Assembly: GCA_017483225.1 (NCBI GenBank)
Contig: JAFULF010000025.1
Location: forward strand, 62,001 to 126,000
Source of the DNA: Alistipes sp.
GTDB taxonomy: Bacteria > Bacteroidota > Bacteroidia > Bacteroidales > Rikenellaceae
Reading direction: 5' to 3'
Length of the DNA stretch: 64,000 bases
Shown here: positions 8,309 to 17,029 of the stretch, in pieces
How the letters are laid out: each line of letters opens with the position of its first letter
Numbering within the stretch: position 1 is the first letter of the stretch
Notes under the pieces: generated by a model
Told to the model about the DNA's origin: nothing
The model's input: the letters and a program-made list of their open reading frames with translations, nothing else
Database searches by the model: none
Program-made: the position numbers and the translations under genes

Positions 8309-8433
8309 AAATCATTTTAAGGGGAAACTACTTCCTTCGTCTGCGTGTGGCTTGATAGTCACATACGCTTAGTATGCTCCTACCAAGCCATACTCGACAG
8401 CGTTGTATTTTCCTCCTTAAAAGTGATTTTTTT
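8307..8433. repeat. Intergenic repeat A, copy 2 (variant interior)
   Basis: The left end AAAAATCATTTTAAGG (8307-8322) is identical to copy 1. The right end is CCTTAAAAGTGATTTTT (8415-8431). The interior differs from copies 1 and 3 and instead resembles the 36170-36246 fragment (CCATACTCGAC followed by GCGTTG), so at least two subfamilies exist. A further solitary right end lies at 8499-8515. As with copy 1, the left end starts inside the stop codon of the upstream gene, here exbD. Confidence 0.8.
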
Positions 8434-8530
8434 GGGGGTTGTATGGGGGAGAACGGATTTTTTTGTCGTAGGAAAAGAAAAATGACGAAAAATCCCTGCC
8501 TTAAAAGTGATTTTTAGGGCGCAAGAAGTA

Positions 8531-8659
8531 AAAGACTATTAAAGGAGTTAAGGATATTAAGGGTTGTTAAGGGTCGCAATGTGCTACGGGCTCGTACAAC
8601 CTTACCATAAACCGCTTGCGTTTCCTTTAATCACCTTTAACAACCTTTACCGTTGCGCA
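8531..8659. repeat. Intergenic repeat B, copy 2
   Basis: This has the same design as 1178-1319: ACTATTAAAGGAGTTAAGG and following TTAAGG motifs at 9-10 bp spacing, a GC-rich centre, then ACCGCTTGCGTTTCC and CCTTTAA motifs ending in CCGTTGCGC. It is more diverged than copies 1 and 3. Its right flank runs into the sequence just upstream of tonB, so the tonB promoter or leader may be built from repeat sequence. Confidence 0.7.
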
Positions 8660-8752
8660 AAGGTCGGGAGCGGCTGACAGCCTTTGTCATTGCGCCGACA
8701 ACGACCACGGAGGTTGTTGAAAAGAAAAGTAAGAGAAGAAAAACTTAAACAA

Positions 8753-9427
8753 GTGAAACCGAACTATTTAGGTTACATATCGACATTGTTATATGCTGTG
8801 GTGATGGCTGTGGCGATGGCCCTCGTCTCCTTTGAGATGAAGCTGCCGCCACAAGAGGGTGAGACCCTCTACATAGAGATTGTGGAGCCGAAGCCGGAGC
8901 CTGTGCCGCCACCGCCACCCGTGAAGAGGGTGTCGAAGGCGCCACAGCACGAGCATCCTGCGCCGGTGGATAACTCGCAGCAGGTGAGTGGTACCGACGA
9001 GCAGACTCGCACGGTGAACACACGTGCGCTCTTCAAGATGAGCAAGGGGGGTGTGGATGCCCCCGAAAATGCCGGCAATCCATACGCCAAGCAGGGCGAG
9101 AAGGATGAGGCAAAGGGTACGGGGGGAGGTCTTAATCCGCTGGGTACCGATGCCCTCGATGCGGGGTTGCAGGGGCGTGGCCTTGTGGGGGCCCTGCCGG
9201 TGCCGGAGTTCCCGGGAGGTAATCGTGGCGGCAAGGTCGTTATACGTGTGAGCGTGAATCGTGCCGGTGCCGTGACCGATGCTGCATTTGAGCCAAAGGG
9301 CTCGACAACGACCGATGCAGTGCTGGTTGAGGCGGCGATAAAGGCGGCCCGAAAGGCTCGATTTACAGAGAGTCAGGCATTTATGCAAGGTGGCACGATA
9401 ACCTATATTTTCAAACTCAAAACGTGA
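8753..9427 (+). CDS. tonB: TonB-family energy transducer
   Basis: TonB links the ExbB/ExbD motor to outer-membrane receptors such as the SusC and BtuB proteins in this window. The protein has an N-terminal membrane anchor (YISTLLYAVVMAVAMALVSF). A proline-rich periplasmic spacer (EPKPEPVPPPPPVKR) and a glycine-rich middle follow. A C-terminal TonB domain begins near GGKVVIRVSVNRAGAV and ends in TITYIFKLKT. The start is uncertain. The GTG at 8753 (224 residues) is preceded by an A-rich tract and falls after the repeat. TTG codons at 8684, 8714 and 8717 are in frame but the first lies in repeat sequence. It overlaps or abuts the following DUF1573 gene. Separation from exbD by repeats suggests it has its own promoter. 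Confidence 0.85.
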   Translation: MKPNYLGYISTLLYAVVMAVAMALVSFEMKLPPQEGETLYIEIVEPKPEPVPPPPPVKRVSKAPQHEHPAPVDNSQQVSGTDEQTRTVNTRALFKMSKGGVDAPENAGNPYAKQGEKDEAKGTGGGLNPLGTDALDAGLQGRGLVGALPVPEFPGGNRGGKVVIRVSVNRAGAVTDAAFEPKGSTTTDAVLVEAAIKAARKARFTESQAFMQGGTITYIFKLKT

Positions 9428-9432
9428 TGATA

Positions 9433-9816
9433 ATGAAGAAGTTACTGCTTATATTTTCGCTGTTTGCTCTCAGCTCGTCGTATGCCGTGGCATCGGAGCC
9501 GGAGCAGAGTCTATGCTTCGAGACGACGCTCTTCGACTTCGGAACCGTGGTGCGTGAGAATAGCACCCACACCTGTCGTTTTCTCTTCGAAAATCGGGGT
9601 TCGGAGCCCGTTGTGGTGCTGGGGGTGCAGACCTCATGCTCCTGCCTCAAAGCCGAGTGCTCACGTCGCCCGATACGTCAGGGTGAGACGGGTGAGGTGT
9701 TGGTGCGCTTGGAGGCCGCAAAGGTCGATGAAGGCATCTTTCACAGAGTGATTAAGGTGCAGACAAACAGAGGGTTATATCTGCTTACGGTCAAGGGTCA
9801 ATCGGTAAGTAAATAG
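9433..9816 (+). CDS. DUF1573 domain protein, secreted
   Basis: DUF1573 is a short immunoglobulin-like periplasmic domain common in Bacteroidetes; its function is unknown. Seen: a signal peptide (MKKLLLIFSLFALSSSYAVA), then the characteristic FDFGTVVRE start, FLFENRGSEPVVV, and SCSCLKAE with its paired cysteines, finishing with LLTVKGQS. That is one complete domain of 127 residues from the ATG at 9433. An ATG at 9427 would overlap the tonB stop by one base and is also possible. The tight junction suggests cotranslation or cotranscription with tonB. Confidence 0.85.
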   Translation: MKKLLLIFSLFALSSSYAVASEPEQSLCFETTLFDFGTVVRENSTHTCRFLFENRGSEPVVVLGVQTSCSCLKAECSRRPIRQGETGEVLVRLEAAKVDEGIFHRVIKVQTNRGLYLLTVKGQSVSK

Positions 9817-9828
9817 CCTCTGCTACCC

Positions 9829-9891
9829 AAAATAGAGAGGCATCCCATCACGGACAACCCATTTCCTTGCTGTATAAGCCCCCTCTATTTT
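9829..9891. terminator. Candidate bidirectional terminator between convergent genes
   Basis: AAAATAGAGAGG (9829-9840) and CCCCTCTATTTT (9880-9891) are complementary over 12 bases with one mismatch, around a 39-nt loop. It lies between the ends of the DUF1573 gene and the convergent hemolysin-III gene. The long loop makes it a moderate candidate. Confidence 0.45.
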
Positions 9892-10543
9892 AGAGGTAAA
9901 AAACTATCGCTATGAAGTGGCAGATGACGGCCACATTTATCAGCAGGTGCCACACGAGGTGATGGTATCGAAATCCCTTCTTTGCATAGAACCACGCACC
10001 TATGGTGTAGAAGACTCCGCCGGCGGCAATGAGCGTAAGCAGAGGTAGTGATGCATTACGCCAGAAGAGCGGAAAGAAGAGCACAATCGTCCATCCCATA
10101 ATGAGATAGATCGTCAAACTTACGGCTGGAATAGAGCGACGAGAAAGCGACTTATAGAATATGCCGAATAGCACCATACTCCATTGTAAGATTACTATCA
10201 GTGTGCCCTGCCATCCTCCTATTACCGATAATGCAATAGGTGTATAACTCCCTGCTATTGCGAAATATATAAAGATATGGTCGAGAATGTGGAATATCTC
10301 CTTATGGTGTGATGTCGGATGCATCGAGTGGTATAGCGTCGAAATCAGAAACATCATAAAAAGCGATATAATGAACACCGATACACCAAAGGATGAGAGT
10401 GCCGGTTCGGCGGTGGCGTGCAGGTAGCTCCACACGGCGGCAAAGGGGAGTGCGAGTAGCATTGCCACGGCCATTACGCCGTGCGAAATAGTATTGGCGA
10501 CCTCTTCGCCGAGGGTTGGTATGTAGATTCTTGATTTTTTCAT
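9890..10543 (-). CDS. Hemolysin III / PAQR-family integral membrane protein
   Basis: This seven-helix membrane protein belongs to the HlyIII/YqfA family, related to eukaryotic progestin/adiponectin receptors; the biochemical role in bacteria is unsettled. Seen: an N-terminal EEVANTISHG motif, STLYHS with conserved Ser and His, LDHIFIYFAIAGSYTP, and the C-terminal HHLVWHLLIN with paired histidines, which together form the presumed metal site. Seven hydrophobic segments fit 217 residues from the ATG at 10543. An ATG at 10600 would add 19 residues but crosses a -7-like TACTTTTG (minus, about 10575-10582), so the shorter form is preferred. It is a single gene, convergent with the tonB cluster. 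Confidence 0.9.
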   Translation of the reverse strand: MKKSRIYIPTLGEEVANTISHGVMAVAMLLALPFAAVWSYLHATAEPALSSFGVSVFIISLFMMFLISTLYHSMHPTSHHKEIFHILDHIFIYFAIAGSYTPIALSVIGGWQGTLIVILQWSMVLFGIFYKSLSRRSIPAVSLTIYLIMGWTIVLFFPLFWRNASLPLLTLIAAGGVFYTIGAWFYAKKGFRYHHLVWHLLINVAVICHFIAIVFYL

Positions 10544-10777
10544 CTCTTCTATTTTGTTTTGGTCTTTTTCTGCCTGCAAAAGTAGGGTTTTTTTTGTCAA
10601 AAAGGCTCTTGTGAATGGTTTTATTGATGTTCCGTTTTTGCTCTTTTGTGGCAGCGTGGCGGCGGAGCGGGGAAAATGCGAAGTTTTTTTCGATTGTTAA
10701 AGAGGGATGTCGTAGTTATTAAAGGCGAGGGGCAAGTAAAAAAAATATTGCATTTCTTGAAAAATATGTTGCCGAAT

Positions 10778-10809
10778 CTTGCACGAATAAAAATAATTTT
10801 TTATTTTTG
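10778..10809 (+). promoter_or_regulatory. Promoter of the SusC/SusD locus
   Basis: CTTG (10778-10781), 20 bp, TATTTTTG (10802-10809) matches the Bacteroidetes promoter. It predicts transcription from about 10816 and a leader of about 40 nt before the ATG at 10857. The region from 10601 to 10777 is AT-rich. I see no gene in it; an open frame at 10646-10846 has no recognisable features. Confidence 0.6.
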
Positions 10810-10856
10810 TATGAATTTAAGCAACCAAATTTTTAATAAAACTTAATAATTAACCT

Positions 10857-13800
10857 ATGAAAAGAGATTTACTTCTTGTTTCAAACGGTGTTCGCAAACT
10901 TATGACGGCAGTCGTAACTCTGTCTTTGTTAGTTTGTTGTACATTGTTGAGCCCTGCTGTTGCATATGCGCAGGCGGGCAAGGGAAAGATGGTGACCGGT
11001 AAGGTTACCGATGCGAGAGGACCAATGATCGGTGTTACGATTTCGGTCAAAGGTCTTGCTACTCGTGCTGCCCTCACAGATTTGGACGGTAACTACTCGA
11101 TCGATGTTTCGGGTGTTGCTGAGCCGGTTCTCGAATTCACCTATGTCGGCTATGAGTCGCAGGAGACCCCTGTCGGCGCTCGCAGCGTCATCGACGTAGT
11201 GTTGAAGGAGTCCACACAGAAGATTGACGAGGTCGTGGTTACCGCTCTCGGTATCACACGTGCCGAGAAGTCACTCGGTTACGCCGTGTCGAAGGTGTCG
11301 GGTGACGATATCGCACAGACCGTGTCGGGTAACTGGTTGGATGGTATGAACGGTAAGGTTGCAGGTATGTCCTTCGACTCCGCTTCTACCGGTCCCGCTT
11401 CTACCGTACGTGTCACTCTTCGTGGTGAGTCTTCACTCTCTCACGACAACAACGAGGCATTGTTCGTAGTGGATGGTGTGCCGTTGGGAAATGAGAAGAC
11501 TGCTTCCGGTGGTACCTCTGAGGATGAAGATGCCCCTATCGACTACGGTAACGGTCTTGGTGACCTCAACCCTGACGATATCGCTTCGGTTTCTGTCTTG
11601 AAGGGTCCTGCTGCAACTGCGCTTTACGGTTCACGTGCACAGAATGGTGCTGTCATCATCACCACCAAGAGTGGTCAGAAGCAGAAGGGTATCGGTGTAA
11701 ACTATACCTTCGCTTTCGTTGGTGAGCAGGCATCTTACTGGCCAGAGTTCCAGACCGAGTATGGTAGTGGTTCCTCTTCGATTACCACCTTCGCTCGTCT
11801 TGACCAGAAGGACTACAAACCGCAGGAGTACACCTCATTCTGGACCGTATATCAGGGTAATACCAAGATTGCTGACCGACTCTGGTCACGTGCTGCTTGG
11901 GGTATGAAGTATGGAACAGAGACATTATACGGCACAGACGAGAATGGTGTAGGTTTGGCTTATATGTACGCTTCCCTCGACTGGGATAAGTTGAAGAACA
12001 ATCGTCTGGATGCTCCGGGTTCGATTTCGGTCGGTACTTGGGAGGAGACTATCGGTGACGAGAAGATTACCCACTACGATGGAGCAAGCTCCGACTACTA
12101 CACTCCTCTCCCATACCTGCCACAGGATTACTACAAGGGATTCTACGAGACAGGTCTTACTTTCAAGAACTCTATCTCGGTAAGTGGTAACAACGGTAAG
12201 GGAACCTCGGTACGTGCTTCGTTCCAGGATACTCGTAACAACTGGATTGTTCCTAACACTGGTTATAATCAGGAGTCGGCTTCGTTCTCTGTGAACAGCA
12301 AGCTTAACAAGGTGGTTACTATTAAGGCAAAAGTTAACTACTATCGAAAGAAGTCTGATAACCTCCCTACAACGGGTTACAACACCTCTTCGTCGGTTTA
12401 TCAGTTGCTCTACACTCACCCTGACGTAGATTTGTCTTCGTACTGGGATGAGTATGTCAGCGGTCGTATCGACCAGGCCTTCGAGGCGAAGGATGGTGGT
12501 AATGCCGATGCTGTAAACCTTAACTCGCTGATTAACTGTAACGGTGCTACCGATACAACCAACAACCCTTACTGGTTGACATACGAGCACCTTAACACGC
12601 AGGTGCGTGACCGCGTGTACGGTAATATACAAGTGGACTTTGCTATCACTAAGGACTTGAACCTCTTCGTTCGTTCGGGTCTCGACTTGTTCAGCGACAA
12701 CCGTACTCAGCGTAAGCCTATCCACACCACAGGATTCCTTAACGGTTGGTACCGTGTTCAGAACATCTTCCGCTATGAGGTTAATACCGACTTCCTGCTC
12801 TCGTACAAGAAGCAGTTTGGTCGCTTCCACCTCGGCGTAAACTTCGGTGGTAACAACATGGTTTACAACCACCGCAACCAGACTATCACCGCAGAGAAGC
12901 TCTCTACTCCGGGTGTTTACCAGATTCACAACTCGGTTGACCGTCCAAAGGTTAACTACGTATTGACCGAGAAGATGATTAACTCTCTCTACGGTATGGT
13001 TTCGTTGAACTATAACGACACTTACTTCCTCGACTTCACAGCACGTAACGACTGGTCGTCTGCTTTGGCAAAGGGTAACAACTCTTACTTCTACCCTTCG
13101 GTATCGGCAGCGATTCTGCTCGATCAGGCAATCCCGGGTTTGAGCGATACCAACTGGTTGGATATGTTGAAGATTCGTGGTTCGTGGGCTAACGTGGGTA
13201 ACGATACCAGCGCATACCAGATTACAGACTACTACACCAACTCGTCGTACTCGTCTTCGTATCTGTTGCCAGGAACTCTGAACAACCCATACTTGAAGCC
13301 GGAGAACACCGAGTCTTGGGAGGTAGGTTTGGAGGCTCACTTCTTCAAGAAGCGTCTCTCGCTCGACGTTGCTTACTACGACTCGAACACCACCAACCAG
13401 ATTCTGAAAGTTCCTACCGACCAGATTACCGGTGCGGACTATAAGATGATTAACGCAGGTAAGGTAAACAACCACGGTGTTGAGTTGTCGTTGGGCGCAA
13501 AGCTTATCCAGCACCGCAACTGGTCTTGGGATATAAACTTCAACTGGTCACGCAACTGGAACAAGCTCGTTGAGCTGGCTCCTGGCGTAGAGTTGTATCA
13601 GCTCAATACCTCGTTCACCGCAGGTAACAACGTCTTCATCTATGCTTACCCTGGTAAGGAGTTGGGTCGTATCTACGGTTATGGCTTCCAGCGTGCTCCT
13701 GAGGGTGCTTACTACACCGATGCAGAGACTGGTGAGCGTGTTGATTGCTCGGGTCAGATTATCGTAACCAGCGACGGTTACCCTGCAATGGATAACCAGA

Positions 13801-14369
13801 ACCTGATTGACCTCGGCTCTATCTACCCTGATTGGAAGGGTGGTTTGAATACTACACTTCGTTACAAGAACCTTCGTCTGAGTATGAACTTCACTTACCA
13901 GTATGGTGGTAACTGCTACTCTCGTACTCACGCATCGTTGGCATCCAGCGGTAAGACTGCCGATACTCTCTACGGCCGTTATGACGGTTTGGTACAGGAG
14001 GGTGTTCAGCTCTCTTCCGATGGTACTTACACGAAGAATACAACCATCACCAACTCGATTGCGGCATATTATAGCGATTACTACTACAACGCAAAGAATG
14101 CCGAGATGAATACTTACGATACTTCATTCTTGAAGTTGAAGCAGATTAACCTCGACTACACTCTTGGTAAGAAGGCTATCCAGAAGATTGGATGGTTGCG
14201 CAGCCTCTCGGTAGGTGTATTTGCAACCAACATATTCTGTATTACCGACTTCCCTCAGTATGACCCAGAGGCAGCAACCTTCAATGCAGCGTCTATCAGC
14301 CGTGGTATTGAGACCGGTGCTTACCCTATGACTCGTACATATGGTGTTACACTCAAATTGGGCTTCTAA
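10857..14369 (+). CDS. SusC/RagA-family TonB-linked outer-membrane transporter
   Basis: SusC-type proteins are 22-strand outer-membrane channels that import bulky nutrients captured by a SusD lipoprotein, powered by TonB. Domains in order: signal peptide (1-41, ending near AVAYAQA); carboxypeptidase-regulatory-like domain (about 46-118, VTGKVTDARGPMIGVTISVKG onward); the DEVVVTALGI junction; plug domain (about 125-240, with GPAATALYGSRAQNGAVIIT); and a beta-barrel ending in the aromatic GVTLKLGF. At 1170 residues it is complete. Codon use is biased to GGT, CGT, AAC and TTC, unlike the GC-richer flanking genes, which suggests high expression. SusD follows after 23 bases. The substrate is not determinable from SusC alone; the companion phosphoesterase hints at a phosphorylated or nucleic-acid-derived substrate. 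Confidence 0.95.
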   Translation: MKRDLLLVSNGVRKLMTAVVTLSLLVCCTLLSPAVAYAQAGKGKMVTGKVTDARGPMIGVTISVKGLATRAALTDLDGNYSIDVSGVAEPVLEFTYVGYESQETPVGARSVIDVVLKESTQKIDEVVVTALGITRAEKSLGYAVSKVSGDDIAQTVSGNWLDGMNGKVAGMSFDSASTGPASTVRVTLRGESSLSHDNNEALFVVDGVPLGNEKTASGGTSEDEDAPIDYGNGLGDLNPDDIASVSVLKGPAATALYGSRAQNGAVIITTKSGQKQKGIGVNYTFAFVGEQASYWPEFQTEYGSGSSSITTFARLDQKDYKPQEYTSFWTVYQGNTKIADRLWSRAAWGMKYGTETLYGTDENGVGLAYMYASLDWDKLKNNRLDAPGSISVGTWEETIGDEKITHYDGASSDYYTPLPYLPQDYYKGFYETGLTFKNSISVSGNNGKGTSVRASFQDTRNNWIVPNTGYNQESASFSVNSKLNKVVTIKAKVNYYRKKSDNLPTTGYNTSSSVYQLLYTHPDVDLSSYWDEYVSGRIDQAFEAKDGGNADAVNLNSLINCNGATDTTNNPYWLTYEHLNTQVRDRVYGNIQVDFAITKDLNLFVRSGLDLFSDNRTQRKPIHTTGFLNGWYRVQNIFRYEVNTDFLLSYKKQFGRFHLGVNFGGNNMVYNHRNQTITAEKLSTPGVYQIHNSVDRPKVNYVLTEKMINSLYGMVSLNYNDTYFLDFTARNDWSSALAKGNNSYFYPSVSAAILLDQAIPGLSDTNWLDMLKIRGSWANVGNDTSAYQITDYYTNSSYSSSYLLPGTLNNPYLKPENTESWEVGLEAHFFKKRLSLDVAYYDSNTTNQILKVPTDQITGADYKMINAGKVNNHGVELSLGAKLIQHRNWSWDINFNWSRNWNKLVELAPGVELYQLNTSFTAGNNVFIYAYPGKELGRIYGYGFQRAPEGAYYTDAETGERVDCSGQIIVTSDGYPAMDNQNLIDLGSIYPDWKGGLNTTLRYKNLRLSMNFTYQYGGNCYSRTHASLASSGKTADTLYGRYDGLVQEGVQLSSDGTYTKNTTITNSIAAYYSDYYYNAKNAEMNTYDTSFLKLKQINLDYTLGKKAIQKIGWLRSLSVGVFATNIFCITDFPQYDPEAATFNAASISRGIETGAYPMTRTYGVTLKLGF

Positions 14370-14392
14370 TAATATAAATATAGGTATATAAT

Positions 14393-16045
14393 ATGAAGGC
14401 ATTAAAATATATTTCAATTCTTCTCGTCCTGCTTACCTTCTCGCAGTGTCGTACATTGGAGGAGTACAATGTGAGCCCGAATAGTGCCGAGATAGGTACA
14501 ATTGCGCCACAGGATATGATGGACGAACTTATATGTAACGGTGCACTCAACTACCAGCAGCGTTTCTACGATACGTTTGCAGAGTTGATGCAGTACACCG
14601 TGGCAGGTGCATCATCCAATCAGGTGATTCACCGTTACTTCTTCGCTCCTTCTTACATCGAGAACTGCTGGGACAACTGCGCAAAGTGGTCAGCCAATGC
14701 AGATCATATGTATCAGTTGGCAGTTGCAGCCGATCAGCCTAACTACCAGGCTATCGCTCTGACCCTCCGTGCTTTGTGGATGGATCAGCTGACAGCAATC
14801 TTTGGTATGGTTCCATTCTCAGAGGCATTCTTGCTCCGTGACGCTGATATCAACAAGCCAAAGTTCGATACCGAGAAGGAGATTTATACTCAGCTTATCA
14901 AGGACCTCGACCTCGCCAACAGCCTCTACAACATAGGTGTTCAGTTGCCAAACCCTGGTAAGGATAAGATGTACAATGGTAAGACTGAGAAGTGGCAGAA
15001 GTTTACCAACTCGTTGCAGTTGCGTATCCTTATGCGTCTTTCGAACCGTAGCACCGAGATGGAGATTGCTATGGGCGAGTCTGTTGCACAGAAGATTCAC
15101 CGCATCCTCGACAATCCAGGCGAGTATCCGCTCATGGCGTCTTACGAGGATAATGCTTGTGTATATTTCTCGGGCGAGTCTCCATTCCAGAACACTTGGG
15201 GTGGTTATAACCAGAACACTTTGTCCGGTCACCGTGGTGCAGAGTACTTCATCGCACAGCTTACAGGTAAGCAGGACCCACGTCGTTGGTTGTGGTTTAT
15301 CCCTTGGTCTAAGTCTGTTGGTTGGATGGGCGCCGTGTCGGGTATGCCTGGCGACGAGACTTCTACAACAGGTTATCCTATTATGAACTACAACATCTTC
15401 CTCTCTTATAAGTTGCCTGTATCGTTCATGAACTACGATGAGGTATGCTTCATCAAGGCAGAGGCTTACTATCGTACCGATGATGACCACTGGGCAGCAA
15501 AGGCTAACAACGTGTATGCAGAGTACTGGTATCAGGAGGGTATCCGTCAGTCTTGTCAGTTCTGGCGTCACATCTTCTGCGATTGGTTCGCATTGGACGG
15601 CTTCTTGGCTCCTTCGCTCGGTACTTCGTATCGTGACTTTGCAGCCGTAACAAAGACCGTATCCCCAACTTCGGGTCTGGAACTTATTCCGGTTATCGAC
15701 GATGCTGCTATCGACAACTATATCGAGGAGTTCGCAGCATTTGATGTTCGTAACGGTATTGAGTGCATTATTAAAGAGAAGTACATCGCTAACTTCCGTG
15801 TTATGACCGAGGCTTACAACGACTATCGTCGTACAGGCTATCCACAGCTTGCTATCGGTACAGGTACACAGAATAACGGCCAGTTCCCTTCCCGTATCGT
15901 CTATCCTACGAAGACTAAGACCACTAATCCTGACAACTATCAGGCAGCATTGGATCATCTTCGTGCGACATACTACGATGGAAACGATGATATGCTCACT
16001 CCTGTATGGTGGAGCGCACAGGGTCTGGGTAAGGAGATTCGCTAA
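14393..16045 (+). CDS. SusD/RagB-family nutrient-binding lipoprotein
   Basis: This is the surface lipoprotein lid of the SusC channel. The signal peptide ends in a lipobox (VLLTFSQC, Cys19). The 550-residue protein has the TPR-like SusD helices and the diagnostic LTAIFGMVPFSEAF segment (family pattern: D-x-Y/F-G-x-V-P-F/Y-S-E-A). It also has QLIKDLDLANSLY, and near the C-terminus EYIANF-like and YNDYRRTGYPQL segments (the latter typical of the SusD-like_2 group). It lies 23 bases after susC and shares its codon bias, so it belongs to the same operon. The ligand is unknown. Confidence 0.92.
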   Translation: MKALKYISILLVLLTFSQCRTLEEYNVSPNSAEIGTIAPQDMMDELICNGALNYQQRFYDTFAELMQYTVAGASSNQVIHRYFFAPSYIENCWDNCAKWSANADHMYQLAVAADQPNYQAIALTLRALWMDQLTAIFGMVPFSEAFLLRDADINKPKFDTEKEIYTQLIKDLDLANSLYNIGVQLPNPGKDKMYNGKTEKWQKFTNSLQLRILMRLSNRSTEMEIAMGESVAQKIHRILDNPGEYPLMASYEDNACVYFSGESPFQNTWGGYNQNTLSGHRGAEYFIAQLTGKQDPRRWLWFIPWSKSVGWMGAVSGMPGDETSTTGYPIMNYNIFLSYKLPVSFMNYDEVCFIKAEAYYRTDDDHWAAKANNVYAEYWYQEGIRQSCQFWRHIFCDWFALDGFLAPSLGTSYRDFAAVTKTVSPTSGLELIPVIDDAAIDNYIEEFAAFDVRNGIECIIKEKYIANFRVMTEAYNDYRRTGYPQLAIGTGTQNNGQFPSRIVYPTKTKTTNPDNYQAALDHLRATYYDGNDDMLTPVWWSAQGLGKEIR

Positions 16046-16069
16046 TTTTATAAAGAAGAGATTACAGTT

Positions 16070-16978
16070 ATGAAAAAGACTTTCAAATATGTAAAGGTTC
16101 TCTCCGTTGCGGTAATGGCGTTTGCTACTTTGACTCTCACGGGTTGTAAGGAGGATTCGCAGTACATTACCTACGGTGATTCAGATGAGATCTATGTAAC
16201 CTTTGCGGGTACAGGCTCAACCGAGACCGAACTTTTCGTAACCGAGAATGGTTACATAGGTGCTAACTATGCTACATCGCTCACTTACGATATGTACACC
16301 AACGCAGAGGAGTGGGAGATTGTTCCAGACTATTCGGATTGTTTCGAGCCACGTCACAACTGGGTGAAGATTTGGCCTTCAAAGGGTAACTATGATGGTC
16401 GCTTCACTATCAGCTTCGTGCAGAACGTTGTTCAGGGCGATACTCGTAACGTGAAGATTAACGTGGTAAGTAAGGGCCAGATTATCAAGACTATCACTGC
16501 TGCACAGGATGGTTTTACCCTATCGTTCTTCATTCAGCCGTTCTTGACTATCCAGAATTTCGATTGGAATCCAACCAAGGCGAAGTCGGTATCCGTAACA
16601 TCGAATGTTAAGTGGAACGTGCGTGTTAATGATGGCGAGGATGGTCTGCCAGTTGAGTGGGTACACGTAGCGATACCTTCAGATTCAAATTCTAACTTCA
16701 ACATCACTTGCGACCCTAATACTACGGGCTTTGACCGTGAGGCAACGCTCACCGTATATCAGGAGTCTGACGTGAACAACTACAAGATTGTTACCGTTAA
16801 GCAGGCTGCGGAGTCCTTTGAGGAGGTTCCAGAGGAGCCAACTCCGGAGGAGCCAACCCCTGGCGAAGGTGAAGGTGAAGGCGGCGAGAACACCGGCGGT
16901 GAAGGCACCGAGGGTGGAGAGAATGCCGGCGGCGAGAGCACCGAAGGTGGTGAGACCACAGGTGGCGAAAATGCCTAA
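16070..16978 (+). CDS. BACON-domain lipoprotein with acidic Gly/Glu-rich tail
   Basis: This is a surface or periplasmic accessory lipoprotein of the SusC/D locus; no enzymatic motif is visible. Seen: a signal peptide with lipobox LTLTGC (Cys26) followed by KEDS, which resembles the Bacteroidetes surface-export signal. Two beta-rich domains follow, the second a BACON-type domain (about 155-245: VTSNVKWNVRV, EWVHVAIPSD, TLTVYQESD, IVTVKQAA). A low-complexity tail of Glu, Gly and Thr (about 245-302, built from GGEN/GGES/GGET units) completes it. BACON domains are thought to bind glycans or mucin or act as spacers. It is 24 bases from susD and in the same operon. Confidence 0.8.
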   Translation: MKKTFKYVKVLSVAVMAFATLTLTGCKEDSQYITYGDSDEIYVTFAGTGSTETELFVTENGYIGANYATSLTYDMYTNAEEWEIVPDYSDCFEPRHNWVKIWPSKGNYDGRFTISFVQNVVQGDTRNVKINVVSKGQIIKTITAAQDGFTLSFFIQPFLTIQNFDWNPTKAKSVSVTSNVKWNVRVNDGEDGLPVEWVHVAIPSDSNSNFNITCDPNTTGFDREATLTVYQESDVNNYKIVTVKQAAESFEEVPEEPTPEEPTPGEGEGEGGENTGGEGTEGGENAGGESTEGGETTGGENA

Positions 16979-17029
16979 TCAGTTTGTTAAGATTTAGAAA
17001 CAACGTACATTTCAAGATTCAAAGAAGAA

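Noticed and set aside
10646..10846. 66-codon frame upstream of susC
   Set aside because: It spans the SusC promoter (10778-10809), has no domain and unusual composition.
11925..13514. 529-codon open frame antisense to susC
   Set aside because: It mirrors the susC reading frame through biased codon use, and the translated product is Val/Leu/Arg-rich without domain, signal peptide or start context.
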